Origin: an uncultured Candidatus Melainabacteria bacterium
GTDB taxonomy: Bacteria > Cyanobacteriota > Vampirovibrionia > Gastranaerophilales > Gastranaerophilaceae
Reading direction: 5' to 3'
NCBI GenBank assembly: GCA_934757275.1
Contig: CAKVLN010000003.1
Span: 171,629-235,628 of the forward strand
DNA: 64,000 nt
Position numbers and translations under genes: made by a program. Of the stretch, positions 8,024 through 17,451 are shown piece by piece. The number at the start of each line of letters is the position of its first letter. The first letter of the stretch is position 1. The notes under the pieces are model-generated. The model was not told the DNA's origin. It did no database searches and was given only the letters and a program-made list of their open reading frames with translations.

Positions 8024-9571
8024 ATGAAAAGTTTGAAGAATAATTGGCAATTAATTTTATTTAATACAATAATCATAGCAACTTTCATTCTCTGCTACGG
8101 GCATTTTGGCGACATTATTGTAGACTCTTTTAGAGAGGCTTATATCCCAGCAGAAATTCTCAACGGACAAGCCTTATACAAAAATATATTTACAATTTAT
8201 GCACCGCTTTCATATTTAATTAATGCTCTGTTATTCTTAGTTTTTGGAGTGCATTTAAAAGTTTTGTATTTTGCGGGATTAGCCGCAACTTATGGAATAC
8301 TAAATCTTGTTTTTGCAATTGCAAACAGATTTATGAACAAAACTTATGCTTTAAGCATTGTACTCTTCATAATTTCGGTTTCTGTTCTTTCGCCAAATGT
8401 TTTCAACTTTTATTTTCCATACTCTTTTGGAATACTTTATGGACTACTATTTATACTTGCCTCTATTTATTTTGCCTTAAAAAATAAATTTCAACTTGCA
8501 TATTTGATGTATTCTTTTGCAATTTGCACCAAATACGAGTTCATTTTTTTACTTCCACTTCTTTTTTATGTAACAAGAACTCAAGCTTTGTGGAAAAATC
8601 TTTTAGCTCTAATAATTCCAGTCATAATATCTTACACTCCATTATTTTTTATGGGTGTAACTTTTAATGACATAATGACATCTTTTCAATTAATCATTGC
8701 AATGTCTGCAACTAAAACAATTTACTGGTTTTATTCAGTGATGGGTTTAACTTTTAGATGGGAGCTTATACCAATATACTTAATGAACTTTTTGAAAATA
8801 GCAATACCGCTATTATTTATGTATTATTTTAGAAGTTGGTGGCTAATTATTTTAACGATAATTTACTTTTATTTCATCGTTTCGCCAGAACTCTTTGTTT
8901 TCGCCTTCCCTTTTATTTTAATAATGATGGCATTCAAATTTTCAACTTTATCTTCTGAAAAACTATTTTTTATTTTAGCTTCACTTCTTATATCTATGAA
9001 AATATTTTTCGCCCTAACTTTTATGTCTTATGGCGTATTTTTCATACCATTTGCACTAATTTCGATATTTATTTTAATTCCACCAAGATTTAAGAAATCA
9101 TTTTTTATCATACTTCTCATTTGTGCTCTTAATTTTGGCATCAAAAATTCAACAAGTTTATTATCAAAAAATGTCAAAATTCAAACAGAACGTGGAACTA
9201 TTTATACTTACGAAAAGTCTGTAAAAGAAATTGTCAATTTTATTGAAAACAACACACATGCGCAAGATAGAGTTGTCGTGTATCCAGAAGGTTTGGCAAT
9301 CAACTTTTTGAGTGCTAGAACTTCTGATGACAAATTTTACTCACTAATACCACTTTATGTAGAAACGTTTGGAGAAGACTTAATCTTGAAACGATTAGAC
9401 TTGATTAAGCCTGAATATATAATTTTAAGCAACTACAACACATCTAACTATTATTTCAGTTTCTTTGGACAAGATTACGCTGGCGAAATTTATAGCTATG
9501 TTTTGAGAAATTATTCACTAGAAAAAGAATTTGGCAAAAATCTAAGATTTATGGTTTACAAAAGAATTTAA
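8024..9571 (+). CDS. Multi-pass membrane glycosyltransferase (GT-C type)
   Basis: A 515-residue protein with about 11-12 hydrophobic helices and a soluble C-terminal domain (about 385-515). Right after the first helix an acidic loop reads DSFREAYIPAEILNGQALYK, followed by YAPLSYLINALLF. This matches the first extracytoplasmic loop of GT-39/PMT-like polyprenyl-phosphate-sugar transferases, in which the Asp is catalytic. The likely job is moving a sugar from a lipid carrier onto a surface polymer or protein; the substrate is unknown. It runs alone on this strand, converging with the gene at 9580. Confidence 0.75.
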   Translation: MKSLKNNWQLILFNTIIIATFILCYGHFGDIIVDSFREAYIPAEILNGQALYKNIFTIYAPLSYLINALLFLVFGVHLKVLYFAGLAATYGILNLVFAIANRFMNKTYALSIVLFIISVSVLSPNVFNFYFPYSFGILYGLLFILASIYFALKNKFQLAYLMYSFAICTKYEFIFLLPLLFYVTRTQALWKNLLALIIPVIISYTPLFFMGVTFNDIMTSFQLIIAMSATKTIYWFYSVMGLTFRWELIPIYLMNFLKIAIPLLFMYYFRSWWLIILTIIYFYFIVSPELFVFAFPFILIMMAFKFSTLSSEKLFFILASLLISMKIFFALTFMSYGVFFIPFALISIFILIPPRFKKSFFIILLICALNFGIKNSTSLLSKNVKIQTERGTIYTYEKSVKEIVNFIENNTHAQDRVVVYPEGLAINFLSARTSDDKFYSLIPLYVETFGEDLILKRLDLIKPEYIILSNYNTSNYYFSFFGQDYAGEIYSYVLRNYSLEKEFGKNLRFMVYKRI

Positions 9572-9579
9572 GACGAAAC

Positions 9580-10593
9580 TCAATCTTCATCTTTTTCTGA
9601 TGCACGTTTTAAAATATTTGGATCAATTTTCTTTTTGCCGTATTTTTTATGAGAAGCCTCCATCAATTTTTCACTCGGACGCTTTGTTTTTCTTTTTTTA
9701 GTAGTAGTTTCTTTTAGCTTATAAGCCTTGTTAGAGAGTTCTCTATACCACATTGACCAAAGAATTGAACGTAATGGCAAAGTGTATTGAATCAAAATTT
9801 GTGCTACAAAAGTCTGTATTGTAAATTGAGCAATACTATCTTTTGAAATTTCAGGAATACCGTACATTGTAAGATTAATTTCTGGCAATTGGTTTACAAT
9901 TGGCATAATCAGATTTCCTAAGAAGGTACTAATTCCCGCCATGTCAAACAGTTTTATAACGATTTGAGGAATAAACAAGTAAGTAAGCAAACCAACAAGT
10001 GCCATCAGCATAAAGGTAGAGGCAAAATGTCCTTTTACTAAATCTAAACTTCTTTTTACACACTGTGCTGGTGACAATTCTGGCTCAAAAGTAAATACTT
10101 GAAACACCAATACAAAATACACGGCAAGTATTCCACAAACCACCCAGAAGAGAGGGCAAACGGCTATTAAAGAAAAAATACCAAACAAAAACCAAAGTCC
10201 TACAAAAGGCACACTTCTTCTTTTAATAAGTTCAGTATGAGCATCAAAATCATAAACTCTGCCACTTTTGAGCATATTATCAAGCATCGAATTTATTGCG
10301 CCATAAGCTACAAGATAATCCCAAAACGCCTTGATAAAAATTGCCAACCCAGGAAGCGTTATCAAAATAGACAATAAAATTAGTGTATTAAAATCATTCA
10401 GCGCAGAATATTTTTCTATTAAGCTAGGTAAATTTTGTGTGTAGAAAAATGTTATTAATAGAACCAAGCCCAATCCTGCGATTTGACCCAATACAGGAAA
10501 AGACATGTATTGAATAAATTTATCAAAATTTGAAAAATACAACCCAATTGCTTCTGAAAAAATTCCTAAAGGTGTTTTATTTTGTCTTGCCAC
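9580..10593 (-). CDS. Multi-pass membrane protein of unknown function, 337 aa
   Basis: Six or so membrane helices (about 30-52, 72-95, 128-165, 190-215, 255-275) are followed by a hydrophilic, very basic tail (about 290-337, TTKKRKTKRPSEK). The segment VFTFEPELSPAQCVKRSLDLVKG between helices is typical of YciC/DUF975-like membrane proteins, but I would not name the family. The start is GTG, supported by AAGGAG six bases upstream, with TATAAT at normal promoter distance. It ends eight bases from the convergent glycosyltransferase gene. Confidence 0.7.
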   Translation of the reverse strand: MARQNKTPLGIFSEAIGLYFSNFDKFIQYMSFPVLGQIAGLGLVLLITFFYTQNLPSLIEKYSALNDFNTLILLSILITLPGLAIFIKAFWDYLVAYGAINSMLDNMLKSGRVYDFDAHTELIKRRSVPFVGLWFLFGIFSLIAVCPLFWVVCGILAVYFVLVFQVFTFEPELSPAQCVKRSLDLVKGHFASTFMLMALVGLLTYLFIPQIVIKLFDMAGISTFLGNLIMPIVNQLPEINLTMYGIPEISKDSIAQFTIQTFVAQILIQYTLPLRSILWSMWYRELSNKAYKLKETTTKKRKTKRPSEKLMEASHKKYGKKKIDPNILKRASEKDED

Positions 10594-10711
10594 AACTTGC
10601 TCCTTTTTGTAGAATTATAACAAAAAATAAAGTCTATAAAAAATTTTACAAATAACTAGCAAAAATTTTTTTTAGCAGTTTTAATAAAAAAGCTAATATG
10701 AGGACAGAAGT

Positions 10712-11167
10712 ATGGATATAAGTTTTAAAGGTTTACAAAACACAACAATTGCAATTACTAAAGGCAAAAGTTCTTCAGGCAATATAAAAATGCAAGCTTA
10801 TCGTTTAGTTACTAATTTAACAAATGACGATAAAGGTGCGCATTTTGACAATTTTTATAAACAACTGGATAAGTTAGGTGAAAAAGAAGCTTGGCAATTT
10901 ATACCAAAAGATTTTCCAGAAGATCAAATAATTTTTGATATTTCCAAATTTGAATTTAATAACAAAGAATTTATGCCACCACAAATTAATTTCATGCTAA
11001 ATAATCAAAACTTGGAATTGGATAATGACAGAGTTTTGGGCTTATTTTCTTTCTTAGCTAAATCAATAAGTTTTATCAAAAACGGAACAAACAACCCTGA
11101 CTACAAAAAAGTTGCAGATAAAATGAACAACATTATTGAAGAAGCTGTTGTTGACTATATTGGCTAA
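10712..11167 (+). CDS. Unknown protein, 151 aa
   Basis: No family is recognised. It is a soluble mixed alpha/beta protein without signal peptide or membrane segment. The first residues, MDISFKGLQNTT, hold an SFKG motif like those near the N-termini of the unknown proteins at 36728 and 47276. AGGAC lies about 7 bases before the ATG. Its stop directly abuts the convergent thioredoxin gene (11167/11168). Confidence 0.65.
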   Translation: MDISFKGLQNTTIAITKGKSSSGNIKMQAYRLVTNLTNDDKGAHFDNFYKQLDKLGEKEAWQFIPKDFPEDQIIFDISKFEFNNKEFMPPQINFMLNNQNLELDNDRVLGLFSFLAKSISFIKNGTNNPDYKKVADKMNNIIEEAVVDYIG

Positions 11168-11485
11168 TTACAAATGTTTTTCAATATTTGTAATTATTGT
11201 GCTTTTTGGCATCAAACCAACCATGCGTTCAACCACTTCGCCATCTTTGAACACCAATAAAGTCGGCAAACCACTTACTTGATATTTTTTTGCAGCTTCA
11301 AGATTTTCATCTGTATCTATCTTTGTGAACTTAACCTTTGATTCTAAATCTCGTTCAACCTCTTCTAAAATTGGACCTAATTTTCTGCAAGGTCCACACC
11401 AATTTGCAAAAAAGTCTACAACTGTAACACCGTCGTTGTTCACAACTTCCATATCAAAAATGTCTGTGTTAATTTCCTGAACCAT
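11168..11485 (-). CDS. trxA: Thioredoxin
   Basis: A 105-residue thioredoxin with the redox motif WCGPC (Cys30, Cys33), the KIDTDEN turn and the cis-proline in SGLPTLLVF. It reduces disulfides in cytoplasmic proteins. The frame could begin two codons earlier at a GTG, but AGAGG sits about five bases before the ATG at 11485, so that start is preferred. Confidence 0.95.
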   Translation of the reverse strand: MVQEINTDIFDMEVVNNDGVTVVDFFANWCGPCRKLGPILEEVERDLESKVKFTKIDTDENLEAAKKYQVSGLPTLLVFKDGEVVERMVGLMPKSTIITNIEKHL

Positions 11486-11599
11486 ATTCACCTCTTGTTT
11501 AATATTTATGACACCCTCTAACTTATTAGCAACTCTATATTACCACATATAATATATTTATGCTATTATACTTATAGGGAGAAATAAAAGGGTAAAAAA

Positions 11600-12520
11600 A
11601 TGCCGAGAAAAAAGGAAATAGAAATAGTATTAGACACTGAAACAACAGGTCTTGATTACACTAGAGAAAGAATTATTGAATTTGCAGCCGTAAGACTGGA
11701 AAATGGAAAAATTAAAGATGAATTTCAAACTTTAATAAACCCTAACCAACACATTAGAAAATCTAGCATTGCCGTTCACGGCATCACACAAGATATGGTT
11801 GAAGATGCTCCAAGCGAGGAAGAAGCATTACCTAAGATTTTAGAATTTATTGGCGATTACCCAATAGTTGCTCATAACGTAATCTTTGATTACTCCTTCC
11901 TTAATGAAGCTAAAATGAGAGTGTTCGGCGAAAAATTAGAAAACCCGAGAATTGACTCTCAAGTTATGTTCAAAGAAATCGCTCCAGATTTGGAATCACA
12001 CGGTTTGGAAGCATTAACAAAAAGATTTAACGTTGAATTAAACAATCACCATAGAGCAATGGCTGATACAATGGGCTTAGCTTTAGCTTATCCAAAACTA
12101 AAAAAATTATATTTACAAAGACTTGATTGGCAAAAGAAACAATTAAGCAATGTTGACTATTTATTTGATAGATATTTAAGAATCCAACAAAGCATTGCAA
12201 CTATGCAATCAGAACTTCAAGATTTGAAATCTGTATTCAAATTATATTTTGAATTAGGTGGCGAACCACTCGTTGCAGAAACAGGTGAAATGATGATTTA
12301 CCAATCAAAACAATCTTTTGGATATGATTTAGCAGATATTAAAGATGTACTAGAAAGCGTTGGAGCTTTAGAAAAAGCCGTTAAAGTTAACAATGGTTTT
12401 ATTGATAGACTTTGCAACGGCTTGAGCCTATCAGATGAATACAAAGAAATCATTCGTGATGCTCGTCAAGAACTTTCTGAAACCCGTAACATTCAAGTGA
12501 TTAAGCCATGCAAACAGTAA
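11600..12520 (+). CDS. DEDDh 3'-5' exonuclease (DnaQ/PolC-epsilon type)
   Basis: A 306-residue protein with an RNase T/DnaQ exonuclease fold in the first ~175 residues. Exo I is LDTETTGLD (Asp and Glu), Exo II is VAHNVIFDYSFL, and Exo III is HHRAMADTMGLA. The remaining ~130 residues form a helical extension (LFDRYLRIQQSIATMQSELQD) I do not recognise. It could proofread DNA polymerase III or work in repair. It overlaps the next gene by 13 bases, so both are probably in one operon. AAGGG lies upstream of the ATG. Confidence 0.85.
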   Translation: MPRKKEIEIVLDTETTGLDYTRERIIEFAAVRLENGKIKDEFQTLINPNQHIRKSSIAVHGITQDMVEDAPSEEEALPKILEFIGDYPIVAHNVIFDYSFLNEAKMRVFGEKLENPRIDSQVMFKEIAPDLESHGLEALTKRFNVELNNHHRAMADTMGLALAYPKLKKLYLQRLDWQKKQLSNVDYLFDRYLRIQQSIATMQSELQDLKSVFKLYFELGGEPLVAETGEMMIYQSKQSFGYDLADIKDVLESVGALEKAVKVNNGFIDRLCNGLSLSDEYKEIIRDARQELSETRNIQVIKPCKQ

Positions 12521-13887
12521 ATAAAAAAGACATTCCACAAGAACTCTTCGTAGAGATAGAAAAAATTTCAAACTTAGGTTTTGGAATTGCAAAAGTTGAT
12601 GGATATGTAATATTTGTTGAAAGTGCCTGTCCAAAAGATAAGGTTAAAATTAGGCTCGGTAAAAAGAACAAGAATTACGCTAATGCCAAAGTAATAGAGG
12701 TAATTGAACCATCGCCTTATAGAGTTGAGCCATTTTGTCCAATGCAAAAGGTTTGCGGAGCATGCCAGCTACAATTTATTGATTATGATTACCAATTGCA
12801 AATCAAAAAACAGATTGTAGAAGATGCAATTCACTCAATCTGCGGCACCACAATTGAAGTTAAGCCAACGATTGCCAGCCCTAAAAATCGTGAATACAGA
12901 CACAAAATTCAATATCCAGTAGCAGAAACAAAGAACTCTAAACGAATTTTAGCAGGATATTATAAGCCAGCCTCTCATGAACTTGTAAATATAAAATATT
13001 GCCCAATTCAGCCCGCATATTGCGACAAAATAATTGATTTTATTAGAGATGCAGCGCAAGAAGTTGGAATTTCTGGCTACAATGAGAAAAAACACGCTGG
13101 TGATTTAAGACATATTGTTATCAGAACCTCTGAATACAATCAAAAAAGCCTTGTCATATTGGTGGTAAATTCTACCAAAACATTTGATAAACTAAAAAAG
13201 CTTGCAAATCGAATTTATACAGAGTTACCTAATATTGCAGGAGTTGGCGTAAATTTCAACTCTAAGAAAACGAATTTAATCTTAGGCGAAACAACAGAAA
13301 TTTTAGAAGGTGAAGAATTTATAGAAGAAAAATTGTGCGACAAGATTTTTAAAGTTGGCGCAAAAACCTTTTTCCAAGTAAACCCTGCAACTGCAAACAA
13401 TATTTTTAACTACGTTAAAGAATACATTTCAAAGAATTTTGCGTCCCCTCTAATATTAGACGCTTACGCCGGAATCACTGCCTTTGGCATCAGCCTTTCT
13501 GATATTGCAAAGAAAGTAGTCAGTGTTGAAGAGGTTAAAGATTCCGTTATTTTGGCAGACAAAATCGTAAAAGAAAACGGTATCAAAAACGTAGAACTGC
13601 ACAATATGGACGCAGCTAAGTTTTTTGAAAAAGAATTAAATACAAAAGGACGAAAATTTGATGTAACGCTTCTTGACCCTCCAAGAAAAGGTTGCACAGA
13701 AGAAAGCCTAGATTACGCATTAAAGCTCACAAAAGATACAATTATTTATGTAAGTTGCAACCCTGCCACTCTTGCAAGAGATTTAAAATACCTGATTTCA
13801 AAGGGGTGTAAGGTCGAATTTCTCCAACCTTTTGACATGTTTCCACACACATACCATGTGGAAACCGTTGCAATAATAAAAAGGTAA
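12508..13887 (+). CDS. TrmA/RlmD-type RNA (uracil-5-)-methyltransferase
   Basis: A 459-residue SAM-dependent methyltransferase. An N-terminal TRAM domain (about 1-65) is followed by the iron-sulfur cysteines CPMQKVCGACQ (about 75-85) plus a later KYCP, the SAM site LDAYAGITAFG (about 317-327), and the catalytic DPPRKG (about 391-396) and SCNPATLARD with the nucleophilic Cys (about 412-421). The family methylates U1939 or U747 in 23S rRNA or U54 in tRNA; which one cannot be told here. It overlaps the exonuclease gene by 13 bases. Confidence 0.9.
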   Translation: MQTVNKKDIPQELFVEIEKISNLGFGIAKVDGYVIFVESACPKDKVKIRLGKKNKNYANAKVIEVIEPSPYRVEPFCPMQKVCGACQLQFIDYDYQLQIKKQIVEDAIHSICGTTIEVKPTIASPKNREYRHKIQYPVAETKNSKRILAGYYKPASHELVNIKYCPIQPAYCDKIIDFIRDAAQEVGISGYNEKKHAGDLRHIVIRTSEYNQKSLVILVVNSTKTFDKLKKLANRIYTELPNIAGVGVNFNSKKTNLILGETTEILEGEEFIEEKLCDKIFKVGAKTFFQVNPATANNIFNYVKEYISKNFASPLILDAYAGITAFGISLSDIAKKVVSVEEVKDSVILADKIVKENGIKNVELHNMDAAKFFEKELNTKGRKFDVTLLDPPRKGCTEESLDYALKLTKDTIIYVSCNPATLARDLKYLISKGCKVEFLQPFDMFPHTYHVETVAIIKR

Positions 13888-13922
13888 TGTTTTAAAATTA
13901 TTCTTTGTTTAGTGTTTTCATA

Positions 13923-13950
13923 TTGACAAATATTATCATATAGTGATAAT
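13923..13950 (+). promoter_or_regulatory. higBA promoter with built-in operator
   Basis: TTGACA (13923-13928) and GATAAT (13945-13950) form a promoter. The inverted repeat ATTATCATATAGTGATAAT (13932-13950) covers the spacer and -10, followed by two more TGATAA units. This is a likely autoregulation site for the HigA-like antitoxin. Confidence 0.65.
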
Positions 13951-13958
13951 ATGATAAT

Positions 13959-14240
13959 ATGATAAAATCTTTCAGTGATAAAGAAACCGAAAATATTTTT
14001 AATGGCATTAATTCAAAAAAATTCAATTCAATACAAAAAGTTGCCAAAAGAAAACTTGATATGTTGCATTTTGCATTTGCTGAACAAGATTTGTTAGTAC
14101 CACCTGCCAATCGCTTTGAGCACCTTAAAGGTGAGTTATCAAAATTTTGTTCAATAAGAATTAATGACCAATTTCGCTTAGTCTTTAGATTTGAAAATGG
14201 TTGTGCTTATGATGTACAAATTATGGATTATCACAAATAG
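13959..14240 (+). CDS. higB: HigB-type toxin (RelE/ParE superfamily)
   Basis: A 93-residue plasmid-maintenance killer protein. Family features are FSDKETENIFNG at the N-terminus, the helix around RKLDMLHFA, LVPPANRFEHLKGEL and the terminal strands FCSIRINDQFRLVFRF, with basic residues expected in the active site. HigB toxins cleave mRNA at the ribosome. The toxin comes first, as in other higBA modules, and the antitoxin starts 9 bases after its stop. The ATG lies 8 bases after the -10 box, so the mRNA is nearly leaderless. Confidence 0.9.
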   Translation: MIKSFSDKETENIFNGINSKKFNSIQKVAKRKLDMLHFAFAEQDLLVPPANRFEHLKGELSKFCSIRINDQFRLVFRFENGCAYDVQIMDYHK

Positions 14241-14249
14241 GAGTATTTT

Positions 14250-14537
14250 ATGAATAATAGACCTTATACACACCCTGCAGAAATATTATTAGAAGAATTT
14301 GTAAAACCTTATGGTTTAACACAAAAACAACTATGCGAACGTTTAGGCGTAGGAATTAAAACAATAAGCGAGCTATATAACAAAAAAAGAGGAATTAGCC
14401 CTGTCATGGCACACAAGCTTGCAAATTTATTCGGCACTACGCCTGAATTTTGGATGAATGCACAATGCTACTATGATTTGTACGTTGCATACGAAAAAGA
14501 AAAAGAAAGTATCGACAAAGTTCATAAGATTGCATAA
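14250..14537 (+). CDS. higA: HigA-type antitoxin (XRE helix-turn-helix)
   Basis: A 95-residue VapI/HigA-family antitoxin. The HTH lies at about 24-60 (LTQKQLCERLGVGIKTISEL), followed by the family signature ISPVMAHKLANLFGTTPEFW. It should bind and neutralise the upstream toxin and repress the operon through the palindromes at 13932-13958. AGGAG precedes the ATG. Confidence 0.93.
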   Translation: MNNRPYTHPAEILLEEFVKPYGLTQKQLCERLGVGIKTISELYNKKRGISPVMAHKLANLFGTTPEFWMNAQCYYDLYVAYEKEKESIDKVHKIA

Positions 14538-14552
14538 AACATTAATTTTCCA

Positions 14553-14581
14553 TTGCACGCTTTAACAATATGTGATAAAAT
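14553..14581 (+). promoter_or_regulatory. Promoter giving a leaderless cdd mRNA
   Basis: TTGCAC (14553-14558), 17 bases and TAAAAT (14576-14581), then six bases to the ATG at 14588. Confidence 0.6.
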
Positions 14582-14587
14582 ATCACT

Positions 14588-14986
14588 ATGGAAATAGATT
14601 ACAAATTATTAATGGATACGGCAAAAGAAGCCGCAAAAAAATCTTATTCACCTTTCTCAAAATTTGCAGTAGGTGCAGGTGTTTTAACATCTAACGGTAA
14701 AGTTTATGGCGGTTGTAATATAGAAAATTCTTCATTTGGCATGACAATTTGCGCTGAAAGATGTGCTATTTTTAAAGCAATCTCTGATGGAGAAAGAGAA
14801 ATTCTTGCGGTAGCTATATATTCACCAAATGAAGATGATTGCTACCCTTGCGGTGCTTGCAGACAAGTTATGTACGAATTTCAAGGCGACAAGGAAATTG
14901 AAATTATTACAGAGGAAAAAGGCAATTTGAACATCAAAAAAATGAGCGACTTTTTACCTTTTGGTTTCAAAATTCAAGGCGCATAA
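14588..14986 (+). CDS. cdd: Cytidine deaminase
   Basis: A 132-residue homotetrameric-type cytidine deaminase. Zinc ligands are Cys55 in TICAERC, with the catalytic Glu57, and Cys88/Cys91 in PCGAC; GGCNIENSSFG binds substrate. It converts cytidine and deoxycytidine to uridine in pyrimidine salvage. There is no Shine-Dalgarno; the -10 box lies six bases before the ATG. It may head the run to the zinc-ribbon protein, PgpH, YbeY and DgkA. Confidence 0.95.
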   Translation: MEIDYKLLMDTAKEAAKKSYSPFSKFAVGAGVLTSNGKVYGGCNIENSSFGMTICAERCAIFKAISDGEREILAVAIYSPNEDDCYPCGACRQVMYEFQGDKEIEIITEEKGNLNIKKMSDFLPFGFKIQGA

Positions 14987-14998
14987 CAACTAACTATC

Positions 14999-15217
14999 AT
15001 GTATATAGTAGAACTTTTTATTAAATGGCTAAACAAGAATAAAAGAGGAGATGGGGCAAACCCTAATAATATTTATTCAGCAAAAGAAATTACAAAACAG
15101 GAAGACGATGAAGCGTTAACCTGCAACCATAATTTCATGCCAGTAGATAGTACGGGTACTGTTTTGGCTTGTACAAAGTGCGGGTTTGTAGTAAAAGAGA
15201 GAAATAAGGGAAAATAG
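14999..15217 (+). CDS. Small zinc-ribbon-like protein, 72 aa
   Basis: No named family is recognised. The C-terminal half reads CNHNFMPVDSTGTVLACTKC, a CxH...CxxC arrangement that could bind zinc, followed by a basic tail. The N-terminus (YIVELFIKWLNKNKRG) is an amphipathic helix. No ribosome binding site is visible before the ATG. It sits 12 bases after cdd and 53 bases before the PgpH gene, so it is probably co-transcribed. Confidence 0.65.
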   Translation: MYIVELFIKWLNKNKRGDGANPNNIYSAKEITKQEDDEALTCNHNFMPVDSTGTVLACTKCGFVVKERNKGK

Positions 15218-15270
15218 AGGACTACTTACCAATATTTCACAACTTATTTCACTATAAGGGAAATCAATAT

Positions 15271-17451
15271 ATGACAAATTTTTTAGATTTTATATCATCA
15301 AAAACCTTTAGAAACGTAATGTGTTTTATCGTATTCACGTTTCTAATGACAGTTACAATATCTTCACAAAACTATTTTTTTCAAAAAGTAATTGAAAATG
15401 GTATCAGTAAAAGAGATATCGTAGCGCAAAAAGATATTAAGGTTATTGATACAAAGAAAACTGAACAACACAAAAAAGAAGTTGCTCAAAATGTTGAACC
15501 GATTTTGACACAAGCAGAGGACGAATTTATTACAACAAGCCTTTTGACTTTACAAAATTCTGTAAAAAAAATTCGTGAAAAAAATGTTTCAGAAGATATA
15601 AAAAAAGATGAACTAAACGTTTTGTTTGACGAATCTGGCAAAAAAGGCTTGATTGAATTTTTACTAAAAGCCAGTGATGACGATTTACAATCAGTTTTTG
15701 ACAAATCAAAAATCACTTTGACCTCTGTTCTTAATATGGGCATTTCTGCAAAAGACTTCGATAACAACAATGTTTCAGCCATCATCAGAAGGAATTTGCC
15801 AAACAATGTGCCTCGCTATCAAGGAACATTAATCGTTGGAATTTTGAACCAAATTATAGTACCAAACCTTGTTGTTGACGAATTTGCTACCGAAATAGCG
15901 AAAAAGAATGCGCAAAATGCAGTAAAACCTTATGAAGTAGTTTTCAAAAAAGGACAAAAAATTGTTTTTGAAGGTGAACCTGTGACGAAATTAAAACGTG
16001 ATGCATTAAGAGCTGCTGGTTACAACGTTTTAGAGATAAATTATGGTGGAATTATTGGTTTCTATATACTTGTTGCATTTTTTACATTTGTGTTCTTGCA
16101 ATACGAAAGAAACTTTGAAAAGCAATATTTTAACGCAAAATACATGCTTATAATGTCCTCCTTCACGTTCTTTACAGCTTTAGTTTCTGCAGTACTTCCA
16201 ACAGGTTTCTCGCCTTATATAATTCCAATTCCTGCTTACACAGTTTTGCTTTCAATCTTCACAACGCCTAGAAACGCCTTCTTCGCATCAACAATATTGT
16301 TGGCATTAATTTCTATTGGCATGCACTGGAATATTGAAGTTGTAGTATCCTTTATGTTATTGAACACTGTTGTTATGACTGCGGTTTCAAAACTTAAATT
16401 TTCAAAACGTTCAGACTTGTTGATTACAAGTGCAAAGATTTCGTTGGCTGGAATTTTAATTGTTGGCGGAATTTATTTCTTAGAAAAATATATGATGGAT
16501 ATTGATAACTCTTTGATTTTCCAAGATTTAGGCTACATTGTAATCAACTGTTTTGTAATAAGTGGTATTATTCTGTTAGGCATTTTGCCTATCATTGAAA
16601 ATGTATTTAGAGTTATGACACCTTATGGTTTAGCTGAACTTGCAGACCATAATCAACCACTATTAAGAAAACTGATGAACGATGCTCCTGGAACATTTAA
16701 CCATAGCTTGACAGTTTCTCACTTGTGCGAAAACGCAGCCGAAGCAATTGGTGCAAACCCAGTATTGGCAAGAGTTGGTGCAATGTATCATGATATCGGT
16801 AAGCTATTAAGACCAATGTTTTTCGTAGAAAATCAGTCCTTTTATGGCATTGAAAACCCTCACAAATCTTGTACTCCAAGATTCAGTAAAATGCTTATCA
16901 CTGCACACCCTAAAGATGGTGTTGAACTTGCAAAAGATGCACACCTTCCTCAAATCATTAATAATTTTATTTTGCAACACCACGGCACAAGCCTTGTAAG
17001 CTATTTCTACAATGAGGCTCTAAAAGAAGAGGGTGCAGAAAATGTTAATGAAGAACAATTTAGGTACCCTGGACCAAAACCGAATATGAAGGAAACTGCA
17101 ATTTTGATGATAGCTGACGCTGTAGAATCAGCAGTTAGAGCGGCAAAAAACCCTTCTAACGAAGAAATTGATGCTATTATTGATAAAATCATCAAAGAAA
17201 GACTTAATGATGGTCAGCTTTCAGACTCACCTTTAACATTAAAGGATTTAAAAATTATTGCTGAAACATTTTCGAGAATGCTTAGAGGAATGCATCACAA
17301 GAGAATTAAGTATCATAATGATTTAGTTAAAGAACTTGATAAAAGCAATAAATTAGGACATGATATAGTCAAACCTCCAATGCCTGCGCTAGATAAAGAT
17401 TTGGACGCAAAGCTGAAAGAATTGGAAAAGAAAAAAAATGACAACAATTAA
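15271..17451 (+). CDS. 7TM-HD family cyclic-di-AMP phosphodiesterase (PgpH/YqfF-like)
   Basis: A 726-residue protein with the PgpH layout: one N-terminal helix (about 12-32), a long extracytoplasmic domain (about 35-260), a seven-helix membrane block (about 265-460) and a cytoplasmic HD domain with NHSLTVSHLC and the metal-binding HDIGK (His507, Asp508). Characterised members hydrolyse c-di-AMP. AAGGG lies eight bases before the ATG. It overlaps ybeY by 14 bases, a gene pairing also known from Bacillus and cyanobacteria. Confidence 0.9.
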   Translation: MTNFLDFISSKTFRNVMCFIVFTFLMTVTISSQNYFFQKVIENGISKRDIVAQKDIKVIDTKKTEQHKKEVAQNVEPILTQAEDEFITTSLLTLQNSVKKIREKNVSEDIKKDELNVLFDESGKKGLIEFLLKASDDDLQSVFDKSKITLTSVLNMGISAKDFDNNNVSAIIRRNLPNNVPRYQGTLIVGILNQIIVPNLVVDEFATEIAKKNAQNAVKPYEVVFKKGQKIVFEGEPVTKLKRDALRAAGYNVLEINYGGIIGFYILVAFFTFVFLQYERNFEKQYFNAKYMLIMSSFTFFTALVSAVLPTGFSPYIIPIPAYTVLLSIFTTPRNAFFASTILLALISIGMHWNIEVVVSFMLLNTVVMTAVSKLKFSKRSDLLITSAKISLAGILIVGGIYFLEKYMMDIDNSLIFQDLGYIVINCFVISGIILLGILPIIENVFRVMTPYGLAELADHNQPLLRKLMNDAPGTFNHSLTVSHLCENAAEAIGANPVLARVGAMYHDIGKLLRPMFFVENQSFYGIENPHKSCTPRFSKMLITAHPKDGVELAKDAHLPQIINNFILQHHGTSLVSYFYNEALKEEGAENVNEEQFRYPGPKPNMKETAILMIADAVESAVRAAKNPSNEEIDAIIDKIIKERLNDGQLSDSPLTLKDLKIIAETFSRMLRGMHHKRIKYHNDLVKELDKSNKLGHDIVKPPMPALDKDLDAKLKELEKKKNDNN

